Below are positions 1 through 5,893 of a DNA stretch of 11,498 nt, in pieces. Positions within the stretch are counted from its first letter, which is position 1. Each line of letters starts with the position of its first letter. A program made the translations under genes and the position numbers. The notes under the pieces are model-generated. The model ran no database searches and was not told where the DNA came from. It worked only from the letters and a program-made list of their open reading frames with translations. The stretch is from an uncultured Dysosmobacter sp. (GTDB lineage: Bacteria > Bacillota > Clostridia > Oscillospirales > Oscillospiraceae), in contig CAKUBJ010000042.1 of assembly GCA_934636905.1 (NCBI GenBank), positions 1 to 11,498 on the forward strand. The letters run 5' to 3'.

Positions 1-136
1 GCCCCACCATGCTTTCGGTGAGCTGCCGCAGCTTCTCCTGACATTCCCGCTTTGTTTTGGCGAGAACATTCTTCGTCTTGGGAAGGCCGCTGTCATCATA
101 AGCAAAGGTGGTACAGATGCATACGAAAATCTGATT
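1..136 (-). pseudogene. Fragment resembling the N-terminus of a tyrosine recombinase/integrase
   Basis: A minus-strand open stretch runs from an in-frame stop at 137-139 off the left edge. It reads ...CTTFAYDDSGLPKTKN, then AKTKRECQEKLRQLTESMVG. A YDD-G turn followed by a Lys-Thr-Lys/Arg-Glu-Cys helix resembles the arm-type DNA-binding N-terminus of integrases of Clostridia conjugative elements and prophages. That assignment rests on pattern memory only. No credible start codon exists: the frame begins right after a stop, and the likeness is best below about position 110. It therefore looks truncated at its 5' end, and the rest of the gene lies outside the window. It overlaps the opposite-strand intron-protein remnant at about 104-136, so the real junction probably falls near 100-120. 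A different DNA-binding protein of a mobile element is possible. Confidence 0.42.
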
Positions 137-286
137 TTAGTCTCAAAAGCCATCCATGTGATTATCCATGCATCGTCTGAAATCACTATCAGAGAATATC
201 TGAACCCACTGCAATTAGATGATTCTAAACTTGCAAAGCTTAACAAACTTCGAACTATGGCAGAAATGCCTGTAATCATTCTTTGA
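104..286 (+). pseudogene. C-terminal remnant of a group II intron-encoded reverse transcriptase/maturase (HNH end)
   Basis: The plus-strand frame reads KGGTDAYENLILVSKAIH, VIIHASSEITIREYLNPLQL and LAKLNKLRTMAEMP, with a TGA at 284-286. The K-GGTD-YENL-L-K-IH--IHA pattern followed by a LNKLR tail is typical of the C-terminal HNH endonuclease region of group II intron-encoded proteins. These proteins splice the intron RNA and move it into DNA. Only about the last 60 residues remain. The reverse transcriptase and maturase domains are absent upstream, where the sequence becomes an opposite-strand gene fragment. A His-His pair encoded at 94-99, where the first HNH histidines would sit, is one frame off, which suggests decay. 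No domain V-like hairpin follows the stop, so the intron 3' end is also missing. This is a dead relic. Confidence 0.62.
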
Positions 287-427
287 TATCTCTGTGTCAG
301 AAACGGCGAGGAACGGGGTTTTACCACTGCCGAGTTCAAGACTGCACAAGCTGACGGATGGGAGAAGCAATTGCCGGCTGACTTCATTCAGCCGGAGCCT
401 GCAAATAAATTTGCGCATAAATCTTGA
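287..427 (+). pseudogene. C-terminal fragment of an unidentified protein
   Basis: Directly after the intron-protein stop, the same frame stays open to a TGA at 425-427. From about 302 it reads NGEERGFTTAEFKTAQADGW, then EKQLPADFIQPEPANKFAHK and S. The composition and the amphipathic start look like a genuine soluble protein end, but I do not recognise the family. There is no start codon or ribosome site, so this is a 3' fragment left by a rearrangement. It contains an 8-bp inverted repeat with arms at 374-381 and 388-395 around a 6-base loop, and a short palindrome GCAAAT-AA-ATTTGC at 401-414. Neither has a T-tract that would mark a terminator for purB arriving from the other side. The host gene was probably an accessory element gene, but that is inferred only from its neighbours. 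Confidence 0.35.
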
Positions 428-480
428 CGGCACCGCACATCCCTATCCGGGTGACAGCCGCCGGAACCCATATGACAAAC

Positions 481-1899
481 TCACAGGCTGATGGCGCCGT
501 CGGCGGCCTGTGCCTCCGCCAGCAGCGGTGCGTACTCCTCCAGCAGGCGCTCCACCTGCTCCTTACAGCGGCCGATGTACAGCGACGGCTCCATGACCCC
601 GTCCAGTTCTTCCCGGGTCATGCCGAAGGCCGGATCCGCCGCCAGCCGATCCAGCAGGTCGCAGGGCTCGCCTTCCTTCATCCGGGCGGTGGCGGCCATG
701 GAGTGCTGCCGAATCTTTTCGTGCAGTTCCTGTCGGTTGCCCCCCCGCTTGACGGCCTCCATCATGATATTCTCCGTGGCCAGGAAGGGCAGATATTCCC
801 GAATGGTCCGGTCCACGATCTTCTCGTTGACGTGCAGCCCGTTGGTGACGTTCTGGCACAGCCGCAGCACCGCATCGGCGCAGAGGAAGCCCTCCGGCAG
901 GGAGATCCGGCGATTGGCGGAATCGTCCAGCGTCCGCTCCAGCCACTGGACAGAGGCGGTCATGGGGGCGTTGGCGGCGTCCGCCATGAGATAGCGGCTG
1001 AGGGAGCAGATGCGCTCCGCCCGCATGGGATTGCGCTTGTAGGCCATGGCGCTGGATCCAATCTGGTTTTTCTCAAAAGGCTCCTCCACCTGCCGGTCAT
1101 GCTGCAGGAGGCGGAGGTCGTTGGCCATGCGGTAAGCGCTCTGACCAATGGAGGACAGCACGTTCAGAATGCGACTGTCCGTTTTCCGGGGATAGGTCTG
1201 ACCGCAGACGGAGAAGCACTGGTCAAAGCCGAAGGCGGCGGCGATCCGGCGGTTCATCTCGTCGATTTTTTCCCCGTCCCCCTCAAAAAGATCCAGAAAG
1301 CTGGCCTCCGTGCCGGTGGTGCCCCGGCAGCCCAGGAAGCACAGGGTATCCAGCAGATGATCCAGTTCCTCCAGATCGGAGCGGAAGTCCTGCATCCACA
1401 GTGCCGCCCGCTTTCCCACCGTCACCGGCTGGGCAGGCTGGTAATGGGTATAGCCCAGGGTGGGGGTGGCGGCATACTGCCGGGCAAAGACCGACAGGTT
1501 CAGCAGCACGGACAGAATCTGGCTCCGGAGATACCGCAGGCCGTCCCGGTAGAGAATCAGGTCGGCGTTGTCCGTCACATAGCAGCTGGTGGCACCCAGA
1601 TGAATGATGCCTGCCGCCGAGGGCGCCGCCAGTCCGTAGGCGTACACATGAGCCATGACGTCATGGCGGACTTCCCGTTCCCGCTGCTCTGCGGCGGCGT
1701 AGTCGATGTCGGTGACGTGGGCTTCCAGTTCCGCTACCTGCTCCGCCGTAATGGGCAGACCAAGGTCATGCTCCGCCCGGGCCAGTTCCACCCACAGCCG
1801 CCGCCAGGTCTGGAACCGCATATCCGGGGAAAACAGGTGCAGCATATACTGGGACGCGTACCGGGAAGAAAGCGGGGATTCGTAAATATCCTTGCTCAT
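481..1899 (-). CDS. purB: Adenylosuccinate lyase
   Basis: This 472-residue cytosolic enzyme of the fumarase/aspartase superfamily cleaves fumarate from SAICAR to give AICAR in de novo purine synthesis, and from adenylosuccinate to give AMP. Visible landmarks are HLGATSCYVTDN at 100-111, the THYQPAQPVTVGKR segment at 151-164 with the conserved His152, and the superfamily signature GSSAMAYKRNPMRAE at 281-295, whose loop carries the catalytic serine. The wording of the signature and the length near 475 place it with the longer, human-like PurB type rather than the 430-residue Bacillus type. Ala286 stands where many members have Pro, which I believe also occurs in other bacterial members. The ATG at 1899 has AGAGG (minus strand, about 1906-1911) at good spacing. 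It lies 103 bases after purA, the preceding enzyme for AMP. The gene appears intact and its 3' end abuts mobile-element debris. Confidence 0.97.
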   Translation of the reverse strand: MSKDIYESPLSSRYASQYMLHLFSPDMRFQTWRRLWVELARAEHDLGLPITAEQVAELEAHVTDIDYAAAEQREREVRHDVMAHVYAYGLAAPSAAGIIHLGATSCYVTDNADLILYRDGLRYLRSQILSVLLNLSVFARQYAATPTLGYTHYQPAQPVTVGKRAALWMQDFRSDLEELDHLLDTLCFLGCRGTTGTEASFLDLFEGDGEKIDEMNRRIAAAFGFDQCFSVCGQTYPRKTDSRILNVLSSIGQSAYRMANDLRLLQHDRQVEEPFEKNQIGSSAMAYKRNPMRAERICSLSRYLMADAANAPMTASVQWLERTLDDSANRRISLPEGFLCADAVLRLCQNVTNGLHVNEKIVDRTIREYLPFLATENIMMEAVKRGGNRQELHEKIRQHSMAATARMKEGEPCDLLDRLAADPAFGMTREELDGVMEPSLYIGRCKEQVERLLEEYAPLLAEAQAADGAISL

Positions 1900-1933
1900 A
1901 AAAATTCCTCTTTTATCTGTGAAGATTCAATTT

Positions 1934-1962
1934 ATTTTACAAAAGAACAGGGAAAAAGTCCA
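1934..1962 (-). promoter_or_regulatory. Possible purB promoter
   Basis: On the minus strand a -35-like TGGACT (1957-1962) is followed after 17 bases by a -10-like TAAAAT (1934-1939). The match is moderate (4 of 6 and 5 of 6 against the sigma-A consensus). Its place between the purA 3' hairpin and the purB ribosome site would allow purB to be transcribed independently. Read-through from purA is equally possible. Confidence 0.4.
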
Positions 1963-1969
1963 GACATAA

Positions 1970-1998
1970 GAACTGGAACGGCTGTGCCGTTCCAGTTC
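1970..1998 (-). terminator. Perfect 12-bp hairpin just after purA
   Basis: Arms at 1970-1981 (GAACTGGAACGG) and 1987-1998 (CCGTTCCAGTTC) pair perfectly around CTGTG, four bases beyond the purA stop. Read in the purA direction the hairpin is preceded by an A-run but followed only by a poor T-tract (TTATGTC). It could be a weak terminator or an mRNA 3'-end stabiliser. In the plus direction it is followed by CTTTTT and would be a better terminator, but no plus-strand gene needs it there. Confidence 0.5.
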
Positions 1999-2002
1999 CT
2001 TT

Positions 2003-3277
2003 TTACCGGATAATCAGGCTGTCCCGCTCTGCACCTACGGAAACATAGCCGATGTGGCAGCCGATGGCCTGTTCCACATACTCCACATACTTCCGGGCAT
2101 TCTCCGGCAGGTCGTCCCAGCTGCGGGCACCGGAAATGTCGCACTTCCAGCCGTCCACATACTCAATGACCGGCCGGGCGTCCTGCAGGCAGACAGGGAA
2201 GGGAAACTCGTCGGTCTGCTTCCCGTCCAGTTCATAGTGGGCACAGACGGGGATTTTATCCATATAGCTGAGGATATCCAGCTTGGTCAGGGCAATATTG
2301 GTAGCGCCCTGCACCTCCACGCCGTAGCGGGTGGCCACCAGGTCAATGGGGCCTACCCGGCGGGGACGGCCGGTCTTGGCGCCGTACTCCGCGCCGGCGT
2401 CCCGGAGTTTCTGCCCCTCCTCCCCGAACAGTTCACAGACAAAGGGGCCTTCCCCCACGCAGGAGGAATAGGCCTTCACCACGCCTACCACCTCGTCGAT
2501 TTTCGCGGTAGGCAGGCCGGAGCCAACCGGGGCATAAGCCGCCACGGAGTTGGAGGAGGTGGTGTAGGGATAGATGCCGTAATCCAAATCCCGCAGGGCG
2601 CCCAGCTGGGCCTCAAAGAGGATGGACTTCCCCGCCTTCTGGGCATCCCGCAGGAAGCGGGTGGTATCGGTGATGTAGGGCTTCACCGCCTCGCAGTAGG
2701 TATCTACCCAGCGCAGCAGTTCCTCCAGCGTATACCCTTTGGCGCCGTACACCTTCTGAAGGGTCAGATTTTTCCATTCCAGCAAATCCGCCAGATGCTC
2801 CTTCAGGTGCTGCGGGTGCAGCAGTTCCCCGGCCATGACGGTTTTCTTCTGGTACTTGTCGGAGTAGAAGGGGGCAATGCCCTGCTTGGTGGAGCCGTAC
2901 TTTTTGTCTGCCAGCCGGGCTTCCTCCAACCCGTCCAGTTCCCGGTGCCAGGGCAGCAGCAGGGACGCCCGGTCACTGATTTTCAGATTCTCCGGCGTAA
3001 TGGACACGCCGGCGGCGCGGATGGTGTTCATCTCACTGAGGAGGTTCTCGCAGTCCAGCGCCACGCCGTTGCCCAGAATGTTCACCACACCCTCCCGGAA
3101 AATGCCGGAGGGCAGCAGATGCAGGGCAAAGGTGCCCTTTTCATTGACCACGGTGTGGCCGGCGTTGCCGCCGCCCTGATACCGCACCACCACGTCATAG
3201 TGGTTGGTAAGATAGTCCACCATGCGGCCCTTGCCTTCGTCGCCCCAGTTAATGCCTACAATTGCACAGTTTGCCAT
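2003..3277 (-). CDS. purA: Adenylosuccinate synthetase
   Basis: This 424-residue cytosolic enzyme joins IMP and aspartate using GTP to form adenylosuccinate, the first committed step to AMP. The phosphate loop is GINWGDEGKGR at 8-18 with catalytic Asp13, and GNAGHT at 37-42 carries catalytic His41. TGRPRR at 302-307 is the region that binds aspartate and nucleotide, and TKLD at 331-334 contacts the guanine of GTP. Length is normal. Several loops differ from the E. coli type: GSTKQGIAPFYSDKY (128-142) replaces the usual GTTGRGIGPAY, and FEAQLGALRDLDYGIYP (221-237) replaces FEGAQGTLLDIDHGTYP. I recall a PurA group of this kind in Clostridia, so I read it as a lineage type, not damage. The ATG at 3277 has GGGAGG about nine bases upstream. 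purB follows in the same direction, and a nucleoside importer lies upstream. Confidence 0.96.
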   Translation of the reverse strand: MANCAIVGINWGDEGKGRMVDYLTNHYDVVVRYQGGGNAGHTVVNEKGTFALHLLPSGIFREGVVNILGNGVALDCENLLSEMNTIRAAGVSITPENLKISDRASLLLPWHRELDGLEEARLADKKYGSTKQGIAPFYSDKYQKKTVMAGELLHPQHLKEHLADLLEWKNLTLQKVYGAKGYTLEELLRWVDTYCEAVKPYITDTTRFLRDAQKAGKSILFEAQLGALRDLDYGIYPYTTSSNSVAAYAPVGSGLPTAKIDEVVGVVKAYSSCVGEGPFVCELFGEEGQKLRDAGAEYGAKTGRPRRVGPIDLVATRYGVEVQGATNIALTKLDILSYMDKIPVCAHYELDGKQTDEFPFPVCLQDARPVIEYVDGWKCDISGARSWDDLPENARKYVEYVEQAIGCHIGYVSVGAERDSLIIR

Positions 3278-3299
3278 TATTTACAGCCTCCCGGAATGT

Positions 3300-3317
3300 C
3301 TGTGCGGTTCCGCACAG
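3300..3317 (-). promoter_or_regulatory. 18-base dyad in the purA 5' untranslated region
   Basis: CTGTGCGG (3300-3307) and CCGCACAG (3310-3317) are exact inverted copies separated by two bases, about 22 bases before the purA ATG and next to its GGGAGG ribosome site. It could be a repressor operator, or a small RNA hairpin (six-base stem, six-base loop) affecting translation. It does not match the PurBox (CCGAAC-type) known from Bacillus PurR. Function is inferred. Confidence 0.35.
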
Positions 3318-3341
3318 TCCACTGATTTTTTCAACCGGTTT

Positions 3342-3370
3342 ATTTTAAGGCGATTTTTCAGATAAGAAAA
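3342..3370 (-). promoter_or_regulatory. Weak candidate purA promoter
   Basis: A minus-strand -10-like TAAAAT (3342-3347) lies 17 bases after a poor -35-like TTTTCT (3365-3370), in an AT-rich patch (about 3330-3420) that contrasts with its GC-rich surroundings. Position relative to purA is sensible, but the -35 match is only 3 of 6. Confidence 0.3.
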
Positions 3371-3416
3371 GCATGAATTTTGTATATCGGCTATAAATTT
3401 TGCTAATGGTATTTTG

Positions 3417-3660
3417 CCGTTCCGGCGGCCGCTTCTCTGCCGATAAAGTAGTGAGTTTTCCGCGATGGTAAGGAAGGGTGTGCGCGGGACTGCGCCCGCA
3501 GGCGCGTTTCGGAGCGCAACCGCCGCAAAGCGGCGGCGCTTGGCGCGGAGATAACCCAAGAAGGGATACACCGTCGCGGCGTTACGATTTGCGGCTTTTA
3601 TGCCGCAAATCGTGCCGCTTCCTCGAAACGGCCTCACTTTTTCTGCCGCAGGCAGCGCTT
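3417..3660. other. GC-rich structured intergenic element upstream of purA
   Basis: This part of the 522-base gap between nupQ and purA holds no convincing gene. It contains CCGCCGC-AAA-GCGGCGG (3520-3536) and a perfect 12-bp hairpin with arms at 3584-3595 and 3602-3613 around TTTTAT, extendable by a CGGC/GCCG pair. It also has GCGC-rich alternating sequence (3481-3545) and begins with CCGTTCCGGCGG (3417-3428). An Arg/Ala-rich frame crosses it on the minus strand (about 3281-3637), but it lacks a ribosome site and recognisable domains. Its base make-up differs sharply from the AT-rich purA leader beside it. It could be a dispersed palindromic repeat, a structured RNA, or a decayed gene. I cannot choose from one copy. 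Confidence 0.4.
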
Positions 3661-3691
3661 CGGCTGTTTCCCTGCGCCATTAAAATCTACT

Positions 3692-3782
3692 GTTTTCAGA
3701 ACTTTTATGAAGTCCTGAAAACAGGTTCAGCGGGGCGAAAAAACTTTTCGCCCCGCTGAACCGGCTTCCCTTCCGGGAAGCC
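3692..3782 (-). terminator. Three consecutive hairpins after the nupQ gene
   Basis: Immediately downstream of the last permease gene are three stem-loops in a row. The first met by the polymerase is GGCTTCCC-TTCC-GGGAAGCC (3763-3782). The second has 18-bp perfect arms at 3724-3741 and 3745-3762 around a three-base loop. The third has arms at 3692-3699 and 3715-3722 with inner pairs ACTT/AAGT. None is followed by a clean long T-tract, although the second stem carries a T-run in its upper part. Together they most likely end or protect the nupOPQ transcript. The back-to-back perfect arms would also fit a small palindromic repeat. Confidence 0.55.
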
Positions 3783-3799
3783 GCTTTCGCTGTGTCGTT

Positions 3800-4795
3800 T
3801 TATCGTTCCTCCCGGAAGAAGCTGAGTCCCAGAGAGGCCGGGGGCTGATCCTCCCGCTTTTTCCGCAGGGATACAATAATCAGCACCGCCAGCGTCACCA
3901 CATAGGGGAGCATCTTGTACAGTTCCTTCACCGCCAGATTGGTTCCGCTGGGGATGTACAGGTACAGGATGTAGAACCCTCCGAAAAGAATGGACGCCAG
4001 CACGCTGACATTGGGCCGCCAGATGGTGAAAATCACCAGTGCGATGGCCAGCCAGCCCCGGTCGCCGAAGGCGTTATTGGACCAGACGCCGCAGGCGTAA
4101 TCCATCACATAGTACAGTCCGCCCAGCCCGGCAATCATGCTGCCGATGCAGGTTGCCAGATACTTGTAGCGGGTCACGCTGATGCCGGCGGCATCCGCCG
4201 TGGAGGCGCTTTCGCCCACTGCCCGCAGGTGCAGACCCACCCGGGTGTGCTTGAGAACATAGGAACTTGCCAGCGCCAGCACAATGGCAAGATACGCAAG
4301 GAAGCCGTAGGACAGGAACATCTGGCCAAACACCCCCAGCTTGTCGGCAAAGGGCAGGGACTTGCTGAAATAGCCGCTGGTGGCGGAAAGGGCAATGGAA
4401 GGCACCTCGCTGCCCGTCAGCTTGATGAGGGAGCCGCCGAAGAAGTTACCCACGCCCACGCCGAAGGTGGTCATGGCCAGACCGGTGACGTTCTGGTTGG
4501 CCCGGAGGGTCACGGTCAGCAGACAGTACAGCAGTCCCATCAGCAGAGAGCCAAGCAGGGAGCACAGCATGGGGATGCCCACCGCCAGCAGGCCGTTCAT
4601 CTCCGCCGCCGGGACGGCCTGCTCATAGAAAAACGCCCCGATGACGCCGCAGATGCCGCCTACATACATGATGCCGGGAATGCCCAGATTCAGGTTGCCG
4701 GACTTTTCCGTCAGGATCTCGCCGGTGCTGCCGTACAGCAGGGGGATGCCCTGCATCACGGCACGGGGAAGGAACGATGCAAAATCAAAAAACAT
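3800..4795 (-). CDS. nupQ: BMP-type nucleoside ABC transporter permease, second subunit (NupQ/YufQ-like)
   Basis: This 331-residue hydrophobic membrane protein of the BPD_transp_2 family is one half of the translocation pore of an importer whose characterised relatives (Bacillus NupNOPQ, Treponema Pnr) carry purine nucleosides. Family marks are SGNLNLGIPGIMYVGG near residues 32-47 (usually LNLGVEG, here with Pro for Glu), RANQNVTGLAMTTFGVGVGN in the middle, LRAVGESASTADAAGISV before the last helices, and FGDRGWLAIALVIF near the end. The C-terminus is short, basic and cytosolic. The ATG at 4795 is three bases after the preceding permease stop, and its AAGGAGG site lies inside the last codons of that gene, so translation is probably coupled. 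The exact substrate is not visible in the sequence. The symbol follows the Bacillus system. Confidence 0.85.
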   Translation of the reverse strand: MFFDFASFLPRAVMQGIPLLYGSTGEILTEKSGNLNLGIPGIMYVGGICGVIGAFFYEQAVPAAEMNGLLAVGIPMLCSLLGSLLMGLLYCLLTVTLRANQNVTGLAMTTFGVGVGNFFGGSLIKLTGSEVPSIALSATSGYFSKSLPFADKLGVFGQMFLSYGFLAYLAIVLALASSYVLKHTRVGLHLRAVGESASTADAAGISVTRYKYLATCIGSMIAGLGGLYYVMDYACGVWSNNAFGDRGWLAIALVIFTIWRPNVSVLASILFGGFYILYLYIPSGTNLAVKELYKMLPYVVTLAVLIIVSLRKKREDQPPASLGLSFFREER

Positions 4796-4798
4796 AGC

Positions 4799-5893
4799 TT
4801 ATGCCTCCTTCTTTCCGCCCCTGCGCAGGCTGATGCGGTAGGTGATGAAAAACTCGCTGCCGATGATGAAAAACAGGATGATGCCGGTAAGGATGTCGGA
4901 GAAGGACTGGTTCAGCTGGAAGGTGCTGGAAATCTCACTGGCGCCCCGTCCCAGCACCACCAGCAGCAGACTGGTGAAAATCATGATGATGGGGTTGAAC
5001 TTCGCCATCCAGGACACCATGACGGCGGTGAAGCCCCGGCCGCCTACGATGGTGGTGGTGAGGGTGTGATCCGTACCGGCGGTCAGCAGCATTCCCATCA
5101 GGCCGCACACCGCGCCGGAGAGCACCATGGTGCGGATAATCACCCGATCCACCTTGATGCCGGCATAGCTGGCGGTGCGCTGGCTCTCGCCTACCACGGC
5201 AATCTCATAGCCGTGCTTGCTGTAATTCAGGTAGATGTACATGAACACCGTCAGCACCGCCGCCACAAGGATCACCAGCAGGTACTTCTGCCCGCCCACC
5301 ACCGGCAGCCAGCCGGACTCCGTGCTCTGGTTGATGATGCCGATCTTGCCGGCGCCCTTGGGCACCTCCCACACGATGATGAAGAAAGCCGCCAGCTGGG
5401 TGGCAATGTAGTTCATCATCAGGGTGAACAGGGTTTCGTTGGTGTTCCATCTGGCCTTGAAGAAGGCCGGCAGGAAGCCCCAGATACCGCCGGCAGCCAG
5501 CGCCGCCAGCAGGCTGAGGAGAATCAGCGCGGCGTTGGGCAGTTTGTCACCCAGACAGATCATGCAGGCGGCGGTGGCCAGGCAGCCGATAAGCACCTGC
5601 CCCTCGGCGCCGATGTTCCAGAACCGCATTTTGAACGCCGGCGTCACCGCCAGAGAGATTCCCAGCAGAACCGCCAGATTCTGGAAGGTGACCCAGGTCT
5701 TGCGGGCGGAGCCGAAAGCGCCCTTGAAAATGGTGGCGTAAATGCTGACGGGGTTTTCGCCGGTCATCAGCATGGTGACGGCAGCGCAGACCAGCAGCGC
5801 CAGCACAATGGCGCAGCCCCGGATGGCGAAACTCTTGTACCAGGGCAGGGCGTCCCGCTTGGCAATGTGGAACAGGGACTGTTTCTTATTCAT
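4799..5893 (-). CDS. nupP: BMP-type nucleoside ABC transporter permease, first subunit (NupP/YufP-like)
   Basis: This 364-residue polytopic membrane protein is the partner pore subunit. A basic cytosolic N-terminus precedes the first helix (about residues 25-45). Family marks are MRFWNIGAEGQVLIG near residue 90, NTNETLFTLMMNYIA in the middle, AVVGESQRTASYAGIKVDR, which resembles the loop that contacts the ATPase, and GGRGFTAVMVSWMAKFNPI near the end. The sequence ends in a Lys/Arg-rich tail. The ATG at 5893 overlaps the end of the ATPase gene by eight bases (ATGAATAA), and a GGAGG site lies eight bases upstream inside that gene. This gives a coupled arrangement and a likely fixed stoichiometry. 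Length and order (ATPase, permease, permease) agree with YufO-YufP-YufQ. Purine nucleoside specificity is inferred from family and from the neighbouring purA-purB genes. Confidence 0.85.
   Translation of the reverse strand: MNKKQSLFHIAKRDALPWYKSFAIRGCAIVLALLVCAAVTMLMTGENPVSIYATIFKGAFGSARKTWVTFQNLAVLLGISLAVTPAFKMRFWNIGAEGQVLIGCLATAACMICLGDKLPNAALILLSLLAALAAGGIWGFLPAFFKARWNTNETLFTLMMNYIATQLAAFFIIVWEVPKGAGKIGIINQSTESGWLPVVGGQKYLLVILVAAVLTVFMYIYLNYSKHGYEIAVVGESQRTASYAGIKVDRVIIRTMVLSGAVCGLMGMLLTAGTDHTLTTTIVGGRGFTAVMVSWMAKFNPIIMIFTSLLLVVLGRGASEISSTFQLNQSFSDILTGIILFFIIGSEFFITYRISLRRGGKKEA

Noticed and set aside
374..395. Hairpin as a purB terminator
   Set aside because: The 8-bp stem lies about 85 bases past the purB stop with no T-tract, and is part of the plus-strand protein fragment.
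424..2013. Long plus-strand open frame over purB (529 codons)
   Set aside because: It is antisense to an intact purB. Such frames arise from GC-ending codon bias. It has no ribosome site and a His/Gln/Gly-rich product without a recognisable domain.
2054..3325. Long plus-strand open frame over purA (423 codons)
   Set aside because: Antisense shadow of purA with no ribosome site, promoter or recognisable domain.
3281..3637. Minus-strand 118-codon frame in the nupQ-purA gap
   Set aside because: It crosses the hairpin element and the purA leader, lacks a ribosome site, and its product is Arg/Ala-rich and unrecognised. Kept only as a note under the structured element.
3478..3759. Plus-strand 93-codon frame in the same gap
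   Set aside because: It runs through the hairpins and has no ribosome site or domain.
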